Positions 34,530 to 46,780 of a stretch of 64,000 bases of DNA are shown here, piece after piece (positions within the stretch are counted from its first letter, which is position 1; each line of letters starts with the position of its first letter). The stretch spans positions 53,458,917-53,522,916 of the forward strand of contig CM049319.1 of assembly GCA_026874595.1 (NCBI GenBank), written 5' to 3'. Under the pieces are notes generated by a model. It had not been told where the DNA came from. It searched no databases and was given only the letters and a program-made list of their open reading frames with translations. Position numbers and translations under genes: made by a program. The stretch is from Sipunculus nudus. Lineage: Eukaryota > Annelida > Sipuncula > Golfingiida > Sipunculidae.

Positions 34530-35467
34530 AGAAAAACGTTTCGCAGGTTTATAACTCATATAGGAAGATACAGCAAACTGGCTAAGTTCAGCTTCCCGTA
34601 ACTCAGCCAAAAAGCACTGAACCAAAACCATTTGAACAAACTTGAATTATCAACATCTGAGGATAACTAATGTGCAAGATTTAAGAATTTGGCCCAGTGG
34701 TTTTTGAGAAGAAGATCTTTGTAGCCACTGAGCTAAAATGGGCTGTTATGGCATATGATTAAATTCAGCTTCCCATAACTTAGCCAAAAGTCACTGAAAA
34801 GAGATCATTTGAACAAACTTCAGAAAGCACTAACCTAGGATCATTTCTGTGCGATATTAAACATTTTGGCCATATGGATTCAGAGAAGAAGTTTTTTGTA
34901 GCCCTCAGTGTGATACAGGCCCTGTTGACCCCGTACAAAAAAAGGCCGATGCAGGTGGCGCCACCAATACCTCAATTTCAGATATGACCTATGTGACCAA
35001 CATTGGCATAAAATTTGGTGATGATAGCTCTAGCCCTTTCTGAGATTTAAATTTTAATATGCTTTTTTGCACAGTTAACAAAGTTCAACCTCCTGTAACG
35101 CAGCCAAAAATCTCCGAACTGGAACCATTCAAAAAAACTTGAGAAAGATTGTTCCAGGGATCATTTCTGTAAAATATTGGTCAATTTGGCTGGATAGTTT
35201 CGGAGAAGAAGATTTTTAAAGCTTTTTTAGCTTTTTCCCTATAAAATCTAAGAAAATGCAGTTAGAAAAAAAATAAACAAAATCCGATAGTTTTTTGGAT
35301 GACTGATTATTTGCAAAAAATTTGGTGATGCTAGCTCCTGCCGTTTTTGAGTTAGCTATGGTTAACGTACAGACGACGCACGACGTACGACAGACGACGC
35401 ACGACGTATGACGCACAACGCACGACGCCGCACCATCGTATAAGCTTACAGGTTCGCTAAAAATGAG
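34530..35467. repeat. dispersed repeat family B, copy 2
   Basis: Internally repetitive: phrases of the type CAGCTTCCCGTAACTCAGCC and GAGAAGAAG.TTTTTGTAGCC recur two or three times. A GGTGGCGCCACC palindrome sits at 34953-34964. It ends in an ACGACGCACGACG-type run and GGTTCGCTAAAA. Same family as 7904-8886. Confidence 0.6.
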
Positions 35468-35899
35468 TGTGCAGCAGTTCACATGTGACCTGATGATAAA
35501 CCCGATTCGCTTAAAATGCAAACTAAGTTTTTTCTGAAAGATATAGTTCCAATAATCATGGAATTCTGCATCTATACTTGGTGTCTAGACGTCTAGACAC
35601 ATTGTCAAGACACCCACCAGAGCCAGGTCAGTTGCCATGGTGATGTCTGGACCCCACCTGTTTGTACTGAGTGACTCCTTGACTTGGCTGCTGAAACTCA
35701 GCATGAGGTAAAATCTGTTTTCAAACACAGAAAGCCTTTTTCAATTGGCTACAATGCTTTTTTAAAGCTGTATTTACCCAATCTATTCTTATAAAAATGG
35801 CAGAACCCTACTATAGAATAATACTTGTAAAGTTTAAACCAATCAGCTGAACAGTTTCATCATAAATCAGGGTATAAGCTGGAAGAGTTTAAAATTACA

Positions 35900-36397
35900 T
35901 TTTCGCTAGTAAAAAACACATCAATGTAGGTGGCACCACCAATACCTCAATTTCAGATATGACATGTGACAAACATTGGTATAAAATTTGGTGATGATAG
36001 CTCAAGCCCTTTCTGAGATTTTAATTTTAGTCTGCTTTTTTAGACAGATGACTAATTTCAACCTCCTGTAACTCAGCCAAAAATCTCCAAACTGGAACCA
36101 TTCCAACAAACTTTAGAGAGATTGTTACAGGGATCATTTCTGTGAAATATTGGACAATTTGGCTGGACAGTTTCGGAGAAGAAGATTTTTAAAGATTTTT
36201 TAGCTTTTTCCCTATAAAATCTAAGAAAATACAGTTGGAAGAAAATATACAAAATCTTATAGAGTTTTTCAGATGACTGATTATTTTAAAAAAATTTGGT
36301 GATGCTAGCTTCTGCTGTTTTTGAGATAGCTATGGATAATGTACAGACGACGCATGAAGCACAACGGACAACGCCGCACCATCGCAGTTTCGCTTAA
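35900..36397. repeat. dispersed repeat family B, copy 3 (partial)
   Basis: Nearly parallels 34945-35464: GGTGGCACCACCAATACCTC, then TTTGGTGATGATAGCTC, then CGACGCATGAAGCAC and TTTCGCTTAAAA. Only the distal part of the element is present. Confidence 0.6.
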
Positions 36398-37589
36398 AAG
36401 GAGGGAGTGGACAAATTCTCTTTTTTTTTCTTTTTGTATGAAAGGCGGGGGATTTAACGGTGGAGACATAACAAGTAGCAAGCAGAATGGACACAAAAAA
36501 TGTTCAACAATTCTTGAAATGTTCATATGAAGAGCACAGTTTGATCCATTTTTAAAGAAAAATTTGAGAATAAAAATATTGGATTACTTTTCAGGTGATA
36601 CATGATTACAATGATGGAAGTGAAGCAGAAGCATAAAATAATACTGTCTTTTTCCAAAGATAATCCACATCCCCATTTAGAGCCACAGTTTTGGTGGAAA
36701 AAACAATAACCCTGTATATAACACACACCCTGTTTCTGGCTTAAATCGTTGGTGAAGTATATAGTATTTCCAATAGTCACTGGAAATTATACTGGTTCCG
36801 TGGTGGTGAACTTTTGAGAATGACAGTCTTAACAAAGTTTCTAAGATCTAGCACAGCTAACAGATTGTTACAATTGTATTCATAGTGAATAATCTGTTCT
36901 CCTTTAGTTGGGTCATTTCCTGGTAAGAGAAATCCAATGGCCCTTACAGCCCCCAATGATAGCGCATATAGCGCCATCTACCAACTAACATAGTATCAAA
37001 TGATGTCAACTAGCCATGCAGTCATGTATATTCCATGTGGCCTAATAGAAAAGCTCTGGGGTTGCAAGCAATTTAAAAAATATGTATGAAGTATTTTGAA
37101 ATGAAAGCAATAAAAAAGAACAAACTTTATGTTATCTAGTTGAAAATTAAACCAATACTGTTAATTTCCTTAAAATTCCTTTATTATTGCTCTACACCAT
37201 TTGATATTTAGACTGTCTTACGGCCTTCCAAAAGATGTTCAATGCAGCAGAAAATAGTTGAGCAAAATATGCCTCCATGTTAAATATGCACCAAAGTTTT
37301 TAGTTTAGATTATATGACGAAAAAATGTGGATTATATTTGGGAGAAGACGGTACAGAAAGCCTGATGCATAGTTATAAAGTCTTAATCCTTAAAAAAAGG
37401 CCCTCCAATTCCACAGAACAACTAGACATTTCTTGGCACTGCAGGTGCCAGAGTATCCCCAGACATAGTAGGCCCCCCCCTTTAAGAACAGACCCCCAAT
37501 TTTGGCAGCATATACTGACACTTGGCATATTTATTGTTTCTTCCATCTAACAATCAACAATCTTGTTGAAGATGTTGGTCCTGTGACCT
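36398..37589. other. no gene recognised
   Basis: Mixed sequence without a supported exon. A C-tract lies at about 37473. Open frames up to 85 codons lack splice support and recognisable motifs. Confidence 0.35.
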
Positions 37590-38530
37590 TGATTGTTTTA
37601 ACGATGTGTCCTGTGACCTTGACCTTTGACCTCATGACCCAAAAATCAATTTGGGTCTTGCTTTTCCAATGGGACATATGCAAGTCAAGTTTGAAATCTA
37701 AACATCAATAAAGCAGGAATTATCATCCAGAAACTAATTTTTCTTGACAGGTGGCTCCTGTGACCTTCACCTTTGACCTTGTGACCTCACAATTGATAGT
37801 GTTCTTCCTCTCTTGGCAATAGAACTATATGTGCAAGATGAAAGGTCTGAGATGAAATGTTTGGCTGAAAATGCATCCACATCTTTTTAAAGATGTGTCC
37901 TGTGACCTTGACCTTTGACCTCATGACCCCAAAATCAATTTGGGTCTTGCTTTTCCAATGGGACATATACAAGTCAAGTTTGAAATCCATACATTAATAA
38001 AAGAAGGAATTATCATCCAGAAACTAATTTTTGGACAGATGGCTCCCGTGACCTTCACCTTTGACCTTGTGACCTCAAAATTGATAGGGGTCTTCCACTC
38101 TTGGCAGGTGAACTATATGTGCAAGAAGAAAGATCTCAGATGAATTTTTTGGCTGAAATTGCATCCACAACCTTTATAAAGAGGTTTCCTGTGACCTTGA
38201 CCTTTGACCTCATGACTCCAAAATCAATTCGGGTCTTGCTTTTCCAATGGGTCAAATACAAGTCAAGTTTGAAATCCATACATCAATAAAAGAAGGAATT
38301 ATGATCCAGAAACTAATTTTTGGACAGATAGCTTCTGTGGCCTTGACCTTTGACCTTGTGACCCCAAAATTTCTATGGATCATCCACTATTGGCAAGTGA
38401 GCTATATATTCAAGATGGAAGACCTGGGATGAAAATTTGGCTTAAAATGCATCCACAGTATATTTTAAAATGCCAGTCCAGTGACCTTGACCTTTGACCT
38501 CATGACCCTAGAACCTATAGGGTTCTTACT
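37590..38530. repeat. DR1-bearing tandem repeat (family C), array 1
   Basis: About three dimeric units of roughly 290 bp. Each half contains GTGACCTTGACCTTTGACCT or a close variant. On the minus strand this contains AGGTCAAAGGTCA followed by another AGGTCA, so a perfect DR1 plus a DR0. Perfect DR1 copies are at 37620, 37909, 38198, 38344 and 38488. Near copies (TTCACCTTTGACC) lie at about 37768 and 38055. Shared flanks are CATGACCCC.AAATC, TTTCCAATGGG and AATTAT.ATCCAGAAACTAAT. Confidence 0.85.
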
Positions 38531-38584
38531 TTAGTGGTGGGCCATACATAAGTCATGTTTGAAATCTATATGGCTATCAACACT

Positions 38585-39148
38585 GGAGATATCATAAGAG
38601 GAGTGTGATTTTCACCATATATGGCAATATTCAAGGCCAAGGCCACTAACATAGGAAAGGTCATGACCCAATTTGAATAACCATCATCCCATAACCCATA
38701 CCTAAGTATATGCATAATATAAAAGAAATCTGTCCATTAGTTTTTGACTTATAATGCTCAGGTGGCAATTTTGGGAGTATTAAACGGCATGAAAACAAGT
38801 AAAGAATAATAGGTGGCGCCACCAGTTTCTGGAACATGACAACCCTATCCATGATCTTCCATCAACTTGATTTTAGGATAAACCTATGCAAGATTTCTTG
38901 AGATATTAAAGCATTTGTGTGATTTTCCCCAAAATTGGACCTATTCAAGGTCAAGGACACTCTCCTAGTAAAGGTCATGCCCTCATTTTAAAATAGGCCT
39001 CGTCCTCTTACCCATATCTATACATATACCAAGTTTGGTAAAGTTCCGTGAAATATTTTTTGGGTTATCGCGCCAACAAGATTTATATGCGGCGGCGGCG
39101 GCGGGACCGGTATGAAAACATAGTATCCCCCGACTTTGTCTGGGGATA
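38585..39148 (-). repeat. dispersed repeat family D, copy 1
   Basis: Ends with AGTATCCCCCGACTTTGTCT followed by GGGGATA, the reverse complement of the left end of 59096-59747. A CGGCGGCGGCGGCGGGACC run lies just inside that end. The interior shares ATATATGGCAATATTCAAGG and AGGTCATGACC phrases with the other copy. A GGTGGCGCCACC palindrome sits at 38812-38823. The inner limit is approximate. Confidence 0.65.
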
Positions 39149-39774
39149 CAATTATTATTTGGTGAGGCTTATTAAAAGGTTTAGTCAACAGCTTGTAAAT
39201 GTGTAGTTTCATTAATGCATAAGATATACTAATTATTATTTGTTCATTTAAATGATGATTCCACAAAATATCCCAACCTTCCACAAAATTTCATTGAAAT
39301 TAAAAGATCATTCTCACATTTTAGTAGTAATTAAACATATCTATCACAGGTGCATGAATCTGATATATTTGTAGTAACTTTGCAACTTGTATGCTATAAA
39401 CAGAACTGGCTTTACCATAAACTTTGCAATTTTGAAGGCTATTTCATCATTTTCAAACTAGGTTAAGACTGAGATTGGTAAACCAACAACAACATGTGTC
39501 AGACAGAACAGGCCTTTTAGACCACACCTTTTTTGCTTGGTTTAAACTTGCATACAACTAGAATATCAGCAAAAGCTGACAAAAGCCCTCAGCCAAAAGA
39601 ACAGTGTTTAGAGGTGGTAACAGTAACAAGTACTAAATATCTGTTCTCACATGGATGTATATCTGTACATGTCTCAGTTATAAATTTAAAATGGAGAGGT
39701 ATGTACCATGATTCATAACAATCCACCAAATGCTTCCTGAAAAATAAGCTTCTAAGTTTTATTCTATTATAAGC
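39149..39774. other. no feature seen
   Basis: AT-rich sequence with no recognisable gene or element. Confidence 0.35.
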
Positions 39775-40600
39775 TCTGTGACCTTGAAAAGTAGGTCAAG
39801 GTCACCCATCTTTGAACATGAACGAGATTTTTGTCGATATATATCTTCACCAAAGAAATAAAATTCCTATTGTGAATCCTTTTAGAGATATCCCGCTCAC
39901 AAGGCCAAAGTTGAAAAATCCAAGAAAAATTCAATAAAAAATCAGAAATTGCAGGTGGTTCCCCCAAACTTGTGCAGCAGTTACAGACCATCAGTCCCTA
40001 TGATCATAGTAAGTATTGTGAAAATCCATCCAATTGTTCCTGAGAAATAAGCTTCTAAATGTTTTTTCTATAATCAGCTCTTAAACATAGAAAAATAGGT
40101 CAAGGTCACCCATCTTCGAACTTGACCAAGATTTTGTCAATATACATCTTCCCTGAAAAAATAAAATTCTTACGATGAATCCTTTTCGAGATATCCCGCT
40201 CACAAGCCCAAAGTTGAAAAATCCGATAAAAATTCATTAAAAATCAGAAATTGTAGGTGGCGCCACCAAACTTGTACAGCAGGTACAGACTATCAGTCCC
40301 AATAATCATAGTAAGTTTTGTGAAAATCCACCAAATGGTTCCTGAGTAATAAGCATCTAAGTGTTTTTCTATAATCAGCTCTAAAATGTAGAAAAATAGG
40401 TCAAGGTCACCCATCTTCAAACTTGACCGAGATTTTGTCGATATACATCTTTACCGAGGAAATAAAATTCTGATGGTGAATCCTTTTCAAGATATCCCGC
40501 TCACAAGGTAAAAGTTAACAGACGCCAGACGGACGGCCGTACGGACGGCCGGACAGCTTGGGTGACTACAATAGCCCATCAGCCTGAGGGCTGAGGGCTA
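39775..40600. repeat. tandem repeat, about 305-bp unit, three copies
   Basis: Each unit has TAGGTCAAGGTCACCCATCT (39791, 40096, 40400), AGATATCCCGCTCACAAG, and a palindrome-family block (GGTGGTTCCCCCAAAC at 39954, GGTGGCGCCACCAAAC at 40256). TCAAGGTCA in each unit fits an NR5A/ERR-type extended half-site. The array ends in a GACGGACGGCCG run and a hairpin-like GCCTGAGGGCTGAGGGCTAAAA. Confidence 0.75.
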
Positions 40601-40843
40601 AAAAGGACAGGTAAATATGATGTCCCCATGGATATTTCACATTTTGTGATTACAGGACACTAGGTTATATTCGTGTCGTGGGTGCAAAGCACCTAATAGA
40701 GCCTCTTTAATTAAGAATTTTCAAAGATATTGCATGGGCCAACAAACATACATCCATGATCACAAAAATCTCAAACATCTTCGCTGATGGAGGTAAAAAT
40801 GACCTTCTTGTGTTTGATACCTACAGGGAGAATATAAAATTAC

Positions 40844-41330
40844 TAGTGCTGGGAGTCAGTTACTTTTTCATAATCGATCATCAGTTTCAGCAAACTGACT
40901 GATGATCGATTATTAATCTGTTCAGACGAATATAAAGAATTATACAGTTATCTGTGAAGCTGTACTTCTTTACCAAGCCGGCATGTCTTAGTAATTCTAC
41001 CCTAAGAAAAGAAGTTTTTGCCTTGTTATATTTTCCTATTATTACTAAGAAATGCTATTCAAAGTTTCATTTTAATTATAATAATCAAGAATTTTACAAC
41101 AATTCAGGACATCTACTCACTGGTCTTCATGAATACTCCTGGGTATTATTTTTAAATTCACCACCAGCAAGGACTTGCATTTTATAACAATCATGACGAC
41201 TGCTGACATGCAAACATAGGCCTATATCATGATTATGATGTAACTGATTGATGCCTTTGGTAATTGAGCGCTTAAAAGTTGCAGAAAAGCGACTGACTTC
41301 CGATAAAACTCAATGATCAGCCCACCACTA
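40844..41330. mobile_element. hAT-like MITE with perfect 8-bp target duplication
   Basis: The termini are TAGTGCTGGGAGTCAG and, at the right, CAGCCCACCACTA. They are flanked by identical AAAATTAC at 40836-40843 and 41331-41338. An 8-bp duplication and TAGTG(G)TGGG-type ends are hallmarks of hAT elements. Internal TAATCGATCATC phrases are shared with 59869-60772 and 61361-62018. No transposase is present. Confidence 0.8.
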
Positions 41331-41338
41331 AAAATTAC

Positions 41339-42130
41339 AGTACAGTATAACTGATGTCTAATGAAGGAGTACACAAGTTTGAGACCATTGTATAAAGTAA
41401 ATAATATTATTGAAAATGTATAATGAAAATGACACTGTTAGTTATGTGCATATACAGCAAAATCACAATAGTAGTTATATTATAATCAACAGTACACATG
41501 CCATGGACAGTCAGCCTATGACCTACTGATGAAAGTTCACAGTCTTATGTTATCTGAATATTTAACTAGACAACCTGTCTGTTGGTGACTGGTGAGATGT
41601 GTTGTGTCAATAGATGTATCAGAGATCTAGAATTACTGTTTAACATAACATGCATACATAACATGCCTGTCAGTTTAAACATTGTGTGCTTATGTTGGCA
41701 GGGGTCAACAATGACATCATTAAAAGCTTATCCAGTCTCAAGAGGCAAATACAACTACCAAATGACTCAGTAGGCATTAATATTTGGCTGGTAAGCCTAA
41801 CTTGAGTCCTGATACAAGCCATGTGGGGGAATGTACTGCAACAGCAATCCATACTGTTGCAACAGCTGATAAACTTAACATTTTTCTATGAGTGATGAAT
41901 TAACACAAATGAATACATGTGCACTCACAAAACAAACTGAAAAGCTGTCTCTATGGTAACCAGTCATTTCCTAGCTGTTTTGTTTTGGCTGCCATCCACT
42001 AACCTGTGCGGGTTTTGCTTGTATTTAAATGCAACCAGAAATTCAACAAAAATGCAGAGGGATTTATGAATATGCCAAATTACCAATATATGTTTTCTTG
42101 CAAGTAGCAGATACTGTTAGAAAGTATTCT
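41339..42130. other. no gene recognised
   Basis: AT-rich DNA. Two overlapping short open frames near 41.6-41.85 kb have no recognisable content. Confidence 0.35.
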
Positions 42131-43157
42131 AAAACTAGGGACCCATGGGTCTTGACGCTCTGCTGCATTTGTCTATAGGGATATATATTTATGGGGTTTT
42201 CCAAAATATTGGTCCTGTGATCAGTTTGAAGCCAACCTGTCGACCCAAACTGGAATTATCATCCATAAACTAATTTGTGAATGGATGGGCCCTATGACCT
42301 TAACCTTTGACCTTGTGACCCAAAAATCTTCCCCTATTGGCAGGTGCACCACATGTTGATGATGGAAGGATTGAGATGAAAAGTTTTGCTTAAATGCATC
42401 CACAATCTTTCTAAAGTAGTGGGTCCTGTGACCTTGACCTTTGATCTCATGACCCCCAGCATCAGCAGTTCTTACTTTAGTGGTGGGCCATATATAAGTC
42501 AGGTTTGAAACCAATATTTCAAACCAAACTTATGTTATCATCTGGAAACTAATATGTGGATTGATGGCCCCCATGACCTTGACCTTTGACCTTGTGACCC
42601 CATAATCCATAAGTTACTTCCATTATTGGCAGGTGAGCAACATCTGGAAGATAAAAGGTTTGGGACAGAAAGTTTGGCTGAAAATACATCAACAATCTTT
42701 TTAAAGAAGTGGGTACTGTGACCTTGACCTTTAGCCTTATAACCCCAAAATCGAAATGGTTCTTACATTATTGGTAGGTCATATATAAGTCAAAACTGAA
42801 ACCAATATGTCAATCCAAACTGGGGTTATCATCCAGAAACAAATATGTGGACAGATGGGCCCCTGTGACCATTGACCCAAAGATTTGGGATGAAAAGTTT
42901 GGCTTAAAATGCATCCACAATCTTTCTAAAAAAGTGGGTACTGTGACCTTGACCTCATGACCCCAAAATCGAACAGAATCTTCCCCTATTGGCAGGTTAG
43001 CAATACCTTGAAGATTGAAGGTTTGGGATGAAAAGTTTGGCTTCAAATGCATATCCATTCTTTTTAAAGAAATGAGTCCTGTGACCTTGACCTTTGACCC
43101 CAAAATCGACACGGTTCTTATTTTAGTGCTGAGTCATATATAAGTTGTGATCAATAA
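42131..43157. repeat. DR1-bearing repeat (family C), array 2
   Basis: It starts with the dispersed terminus CTAGGGACCCATGGGTCTTG and runs through about six half-units like those at 37590-38530. A perfect DR1 is at 42580. Variants are at 42300 (TAACCTTTGACCT), 42435 (TGACCTTTGATCT), about 42723 and 43088 (TGACCTTTGACCC). More diverged than array 1. Confidence 0.75.
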
Positions 43158-43254
43158 ACAGACCAGGTTTTGGGACACTAGATGTAATTACAGCTGAGCA
43201 ACTGACATGATTGTTGTCATTTTATAGTAAAAAAATAGAAAAATATTCATAAGA

Positions 43255-43590
43255 ATAACAATAAATGCAGGTGGCGCCACCATTTTTTGAGAACTGACAA
43301 AACTAAACATGGTCAATATTCAAGGCAAGATTCATGACAATCCATGCATTAATTATCAAGATACTGGAGGTTTTGTATTATATTTTTGATTATTCTGGGG
43401 GGTACTTTCAAGCCCCATAGCTCGGAGGATATAGGTCACAGTGACCTAATTTCAAATTTCCAAGGAGATTTTTTATTGACCTCCTTGGATGTTCACTGAG
43501 AAGTTTCTAGGACCAGCAGTTACGATTTGTGCCCTGGCAACGGACAAAGCCATTCCTATACCTCAGTTGACTCACAGTCAGCTGAGCTTA
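43255..43590. repeat. dispersed repeat family F, single unit
   Basis: GGTGGCGCCACC at 43270-43281 is followed by AACTGACAAAACTAAACATG, a CCCCATAGCTCGGAGGATAT block and CAGTTACGATTTGTGCCCTG. The end hairpin is CCTCAGTTGACTCACAGTCA / GCTGAGCTT. The same order of blocks occurs three times in 48039-49235. Confidence 0.65.
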
Positions 43591-43706
43591 AAACTAATGA
43601 ATGGTCTGATTTATGTAAAATGACAGCATTCTTTTATGCCAGGAGGTGTTGTAAAAATATGAAAATATTTGCATCCCCATAGAGCCTTAAAGGGCGGTCT
43701 TTGAAA

Positions 43707-44556
43707 TAGGTTTGGGACGGTTACCGGTTTACGGTATTATCACTATGTCCGACAGCTACGGTTATCATACCATCAACTTTCCTGTTATCGCATCATCACG
43801 AAATCAATTTTTGTTCACGATTTTGGTTCACAAGCAAGCCCTTGAAGTTCATAATAAATTTATTTCAAAGGATCACATTTATTTTTTTAAACAAAATGTA
43901 TTTGAATACATGCCTGTGGGTGGAACCGTGTGCTTACAGACTTTGGGATAAGTCGGAAATATCCGATAGTAGCAGGATAAACCAGAGAGGACAAAAGCTT
44001 GAAAAATTCCAAGTGAAAATAACATGATTATGAATGAGCAATAAATAAACATATTTATGCTTATATTGCATGGAATGAAAATGTCAATGTAAAAGTGTCG
44101 CTACAGAATCGAACATTCAATATGGGTTGCATATTTTGCCATATACAATTGGGATGGTATTTTTAGCCATGACTGGTATGACACCCTCTCTGAAAATTCG
44201 CCAGCATTCTCCGGCTTTTATGTAGCTGTAGGAAACTGATGGAAAGTTCTGACAAGCATGATTCAACAATGGGGGCAGGACTTCCCCCGCCTCAAGCTTG
44301 CACACCTGCTGGGCCTTCATGCAAGCTACATCCCTTAATGAGTCATTCTGTGGTACTGGAACAAGAGGTATAAATGATATTAATAGTAAACCCCTTGTAT
44401 AAAGTCAAGACTTTAAATGGTGGTTGTTATAAATATCATTATTGATGGCTTATTAATGCAATTATATATAACTAAAAATATTGCGATACACCGTGATATC
44501 GCGATAAAATTTGAAGAATTATCATGATATCAAAAACCCATATTGTCCCAACACTA
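43707..44556. mobile_element. hAT-like element with perfect 8-bp target duplication
   Basis: The left end is TAGGTTTGGGACGG and the right end is GTCCCAACACTA. Identical CTTTGAAA flanks lie at 43699-43706 and 44557-44564. At 850 bp it is too short for a full transposase. It carries one coding-like stretch on the minus strand (44117-44358), described separately. The ends and the 8-bp duplication support hAT membership. Confidence 0.75.
44117..44358 (-). pseudogene. coding-like segment inside the hAT-like element, unknown
   Basis: An open stretch of about 80 codons after a good acceptor (CCTCTTGTTCCAG), with higher GC than its surroundings. It reads PQNDSLRDVACMKAQQVC, then KLEAGEVLPPLLNHACQN and IKAGECWRIFREG, and ends in TGA at 44117-44119. 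I do not recognise the family. It may be a transposase remnant or a host exon captured by the element. Single-exon coding by chance is not excluded. Confidence 0.3.
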
Positions 44557-44564
44557 CTTTGAAA

Positions 44565-45608
44565 CAAGATATTAATACGCTGGTTGTAAACTCTCTAATG
44601 TCAGGTGGCCAAAATGGCGCTACCCTAAAGGCAAAGTTCTCCTATGTCCAAGTTTATCCCTAATACAGCCACAGGGAGGTACAGATTTTAATGGTTTTAA
44701 ACAAATGAACATGGGGAAAACTTGGGTAATATGCTGGGCAAAACACTATGTAAAATACTTTCAATCCAAGTATTACCTATGGATTGCGTAAAATAGGATT
44801 TACTCGGGTCAAATGTGATCCCTGTTGTGGGCAAATGTCTCATTTATTATTACAATAATGGGCAATTGTCTTGTGGGGTTAGTCAGCACACTGTACTAGT
44901 CATGCTGCCTATGCAGCACAGCTATGCTGCCCTGGGTTCAAGTGTTGTTAAGGATATGAACCAATATGTAGACAAGACAAAGAAATCTTCCATACTAGTG
45001 TCTAAAGCATTTTCTGAGGAACTTCAACATGAACAGTTGATTAAACTGGTAATCTAATATATGACAGGATCTGCTGACACACAAAAAAAATTGTGTAAAA
45101 ACTTGATTTATTAATTCATACATTTTATAGTTATACACTTAAATAACAGTTTATTTACATTTACTGAGTTTTTGCAGTGTAATATAAAATTAGAGTTGGC
45201 ATTAGAAAAGTTTTGAAAAGGTACCACAACTGATGCTGTCTTCATAACACAATTTTAAATAGCATCTAAACTATTTAGGAAGCTTTCATTAAATCCTTTT
45301 CTCGATGGACCTGTGGGGGTCAGATTTCTGTATCTCTTATCATAACTATTTGGACTCTATCTTTCTGTGTTATTGCGGGTGTCAGGGAGGCTCCAGTTCT
45401 GGGAATCATGCAATGAAGTTGGGTAAATACATTTAATTCTATTTTTTACAGTTACTTGTAAGTTGTAGCAGCAATATGGACAAGTCTTCAAAACAAGTTG
45501 TATAATATGGGGTTTCACTTGAATTTCTTGGTCACAATTTGAGGGATCGGTGCTGTCTATTAATGATATTTTGTCTTCTTGTTTAACTGAGCAGGACTTT
45601 TTAATATA
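44565..45608. other. no gene recognised
   Basis: AT-rich sequence. Overlapping open frames on both strands near 45.36-45.8 kb partly come from the adjacent MITE. Confidence 0.35.
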
Positions 45609-45793
45609 TAGTAGAACTTCTCCTATAGGGCACCTCAACAAGGTTGGCATCTCTATAAATTGGACATTTTTAGACAGTCCCATGTTTTTCTTATTATTCT
45701 TGCGCCAGTTATGGCCCCCATATTGTGGACACTTCTATAATGCAATCAGTTCGGCCCAATCCCAAAGGTGCATACATGAAAGAGGTTTCACTG
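45609..45793. mobile_element. short Tc1/mariner-like MITE
   Basis: The left end is TAGTAGAACTTCTCCTATAG. The right end on the opposite strand is CAGTGAAACCTCTTTCATG. Both flanks are TA (45607-45608 and 45794-45795). At 185 bp it has no coding potential. Confidence 0.55.
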
Positions 45794-46259
45794 TAAAATA
45801 GTTTCTGTAATTTTAATAGATGGTATAGCCACAATTGCTTGAGTCACTACTGGTGGTGTTATAATAAAAAGAAAACAATAAATAAAGCTCTTGTTACCAT
45901 ATAGGGACCTATTCACATACCAGGCATGTTAAATAAATAAATATATTATACATTCAATATATGGTGTTCTACTTAAAATATAATGGTATCTGCCAAATCA
46001 CAGGGCATCAATGACTATCTAATCCATATACAATGTCCAATATTTTAAACTAGTGTGTAGTGTACGCTGTGTGGTTAAAGGAATTTAATCATGGTTTATT
46101 TGAAAGCCTGTTATATTTTAATTTGTTTGTAACAACTAAGAACAAATTAATAAATATAAATACATTTTAGTTTTGTCAGAGCAAAATACTGGATCGTGCT
46201 TCATTATTTAAACAATTAATCTTGATTTAAACCTGTTCAAACCGAATCAAAATATAGAC

Positions 46260-46780
46260 ATGTGCAAAATATAGACATTTGCAAAATATAGACATGTGCT
46301 TATTTTCAAGGTTGGGGTAAAATACATATTTGTATTTTAATACAGTCTTAGTATACATTTTTATTTATATTTGTATTTGTGTTGTGCAAATGATTAGATT
46401 TGTATTTGATCTCAATACTTGATGTATTTCATCAATATACTGTTCAAATTCATATGTATAAATAGATATTCATATCTACCGTAATTTTAAGAATTTAACT
46501 ACACTCTAACTTTTGAACAACCCAAAATACAGCATCAAGTGTTTCTTGTTAGTTGTTTTACTTTGTAGAATAAAGAAGGACTCTCATCTCTTAATATTCA
46601 CAGGTAGTACATGATGAACATTATTAATATTTATGGTATGGGATTAATATATACTCTGTATTACCTACATTTGCATATTTGTATTTGTGTCCTGTATTTG
46701 TATTTATATTTATCTTCACTCACCCATATTTGTATTTGTAGGACACCAGCATTTGTATTTGTATTTGGTACACTGTGTTT
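46260..46780. repeat. degenerate TGTATT-type simple repeat
   Basis: Interrupted runs of TTTGTATTTG and TGTATTTATATTTA, strongest at 46660-46775. A small AAATATAGACATTTGC triplication lies at 46250-46300. Confidence 0.6.

Noticed and set aside
44920-44960. GGTTCAAGTG, B-box-like tRNA/SINE signal
   Set aside because: There is no matching A-box at the right distance and no cloverleaf.
45357-45801. Overlapping 108- and 83-codon frames on opposite strands
   Set aside because: They overlap a 185-bp mariner-like MITE and show no protein family features.
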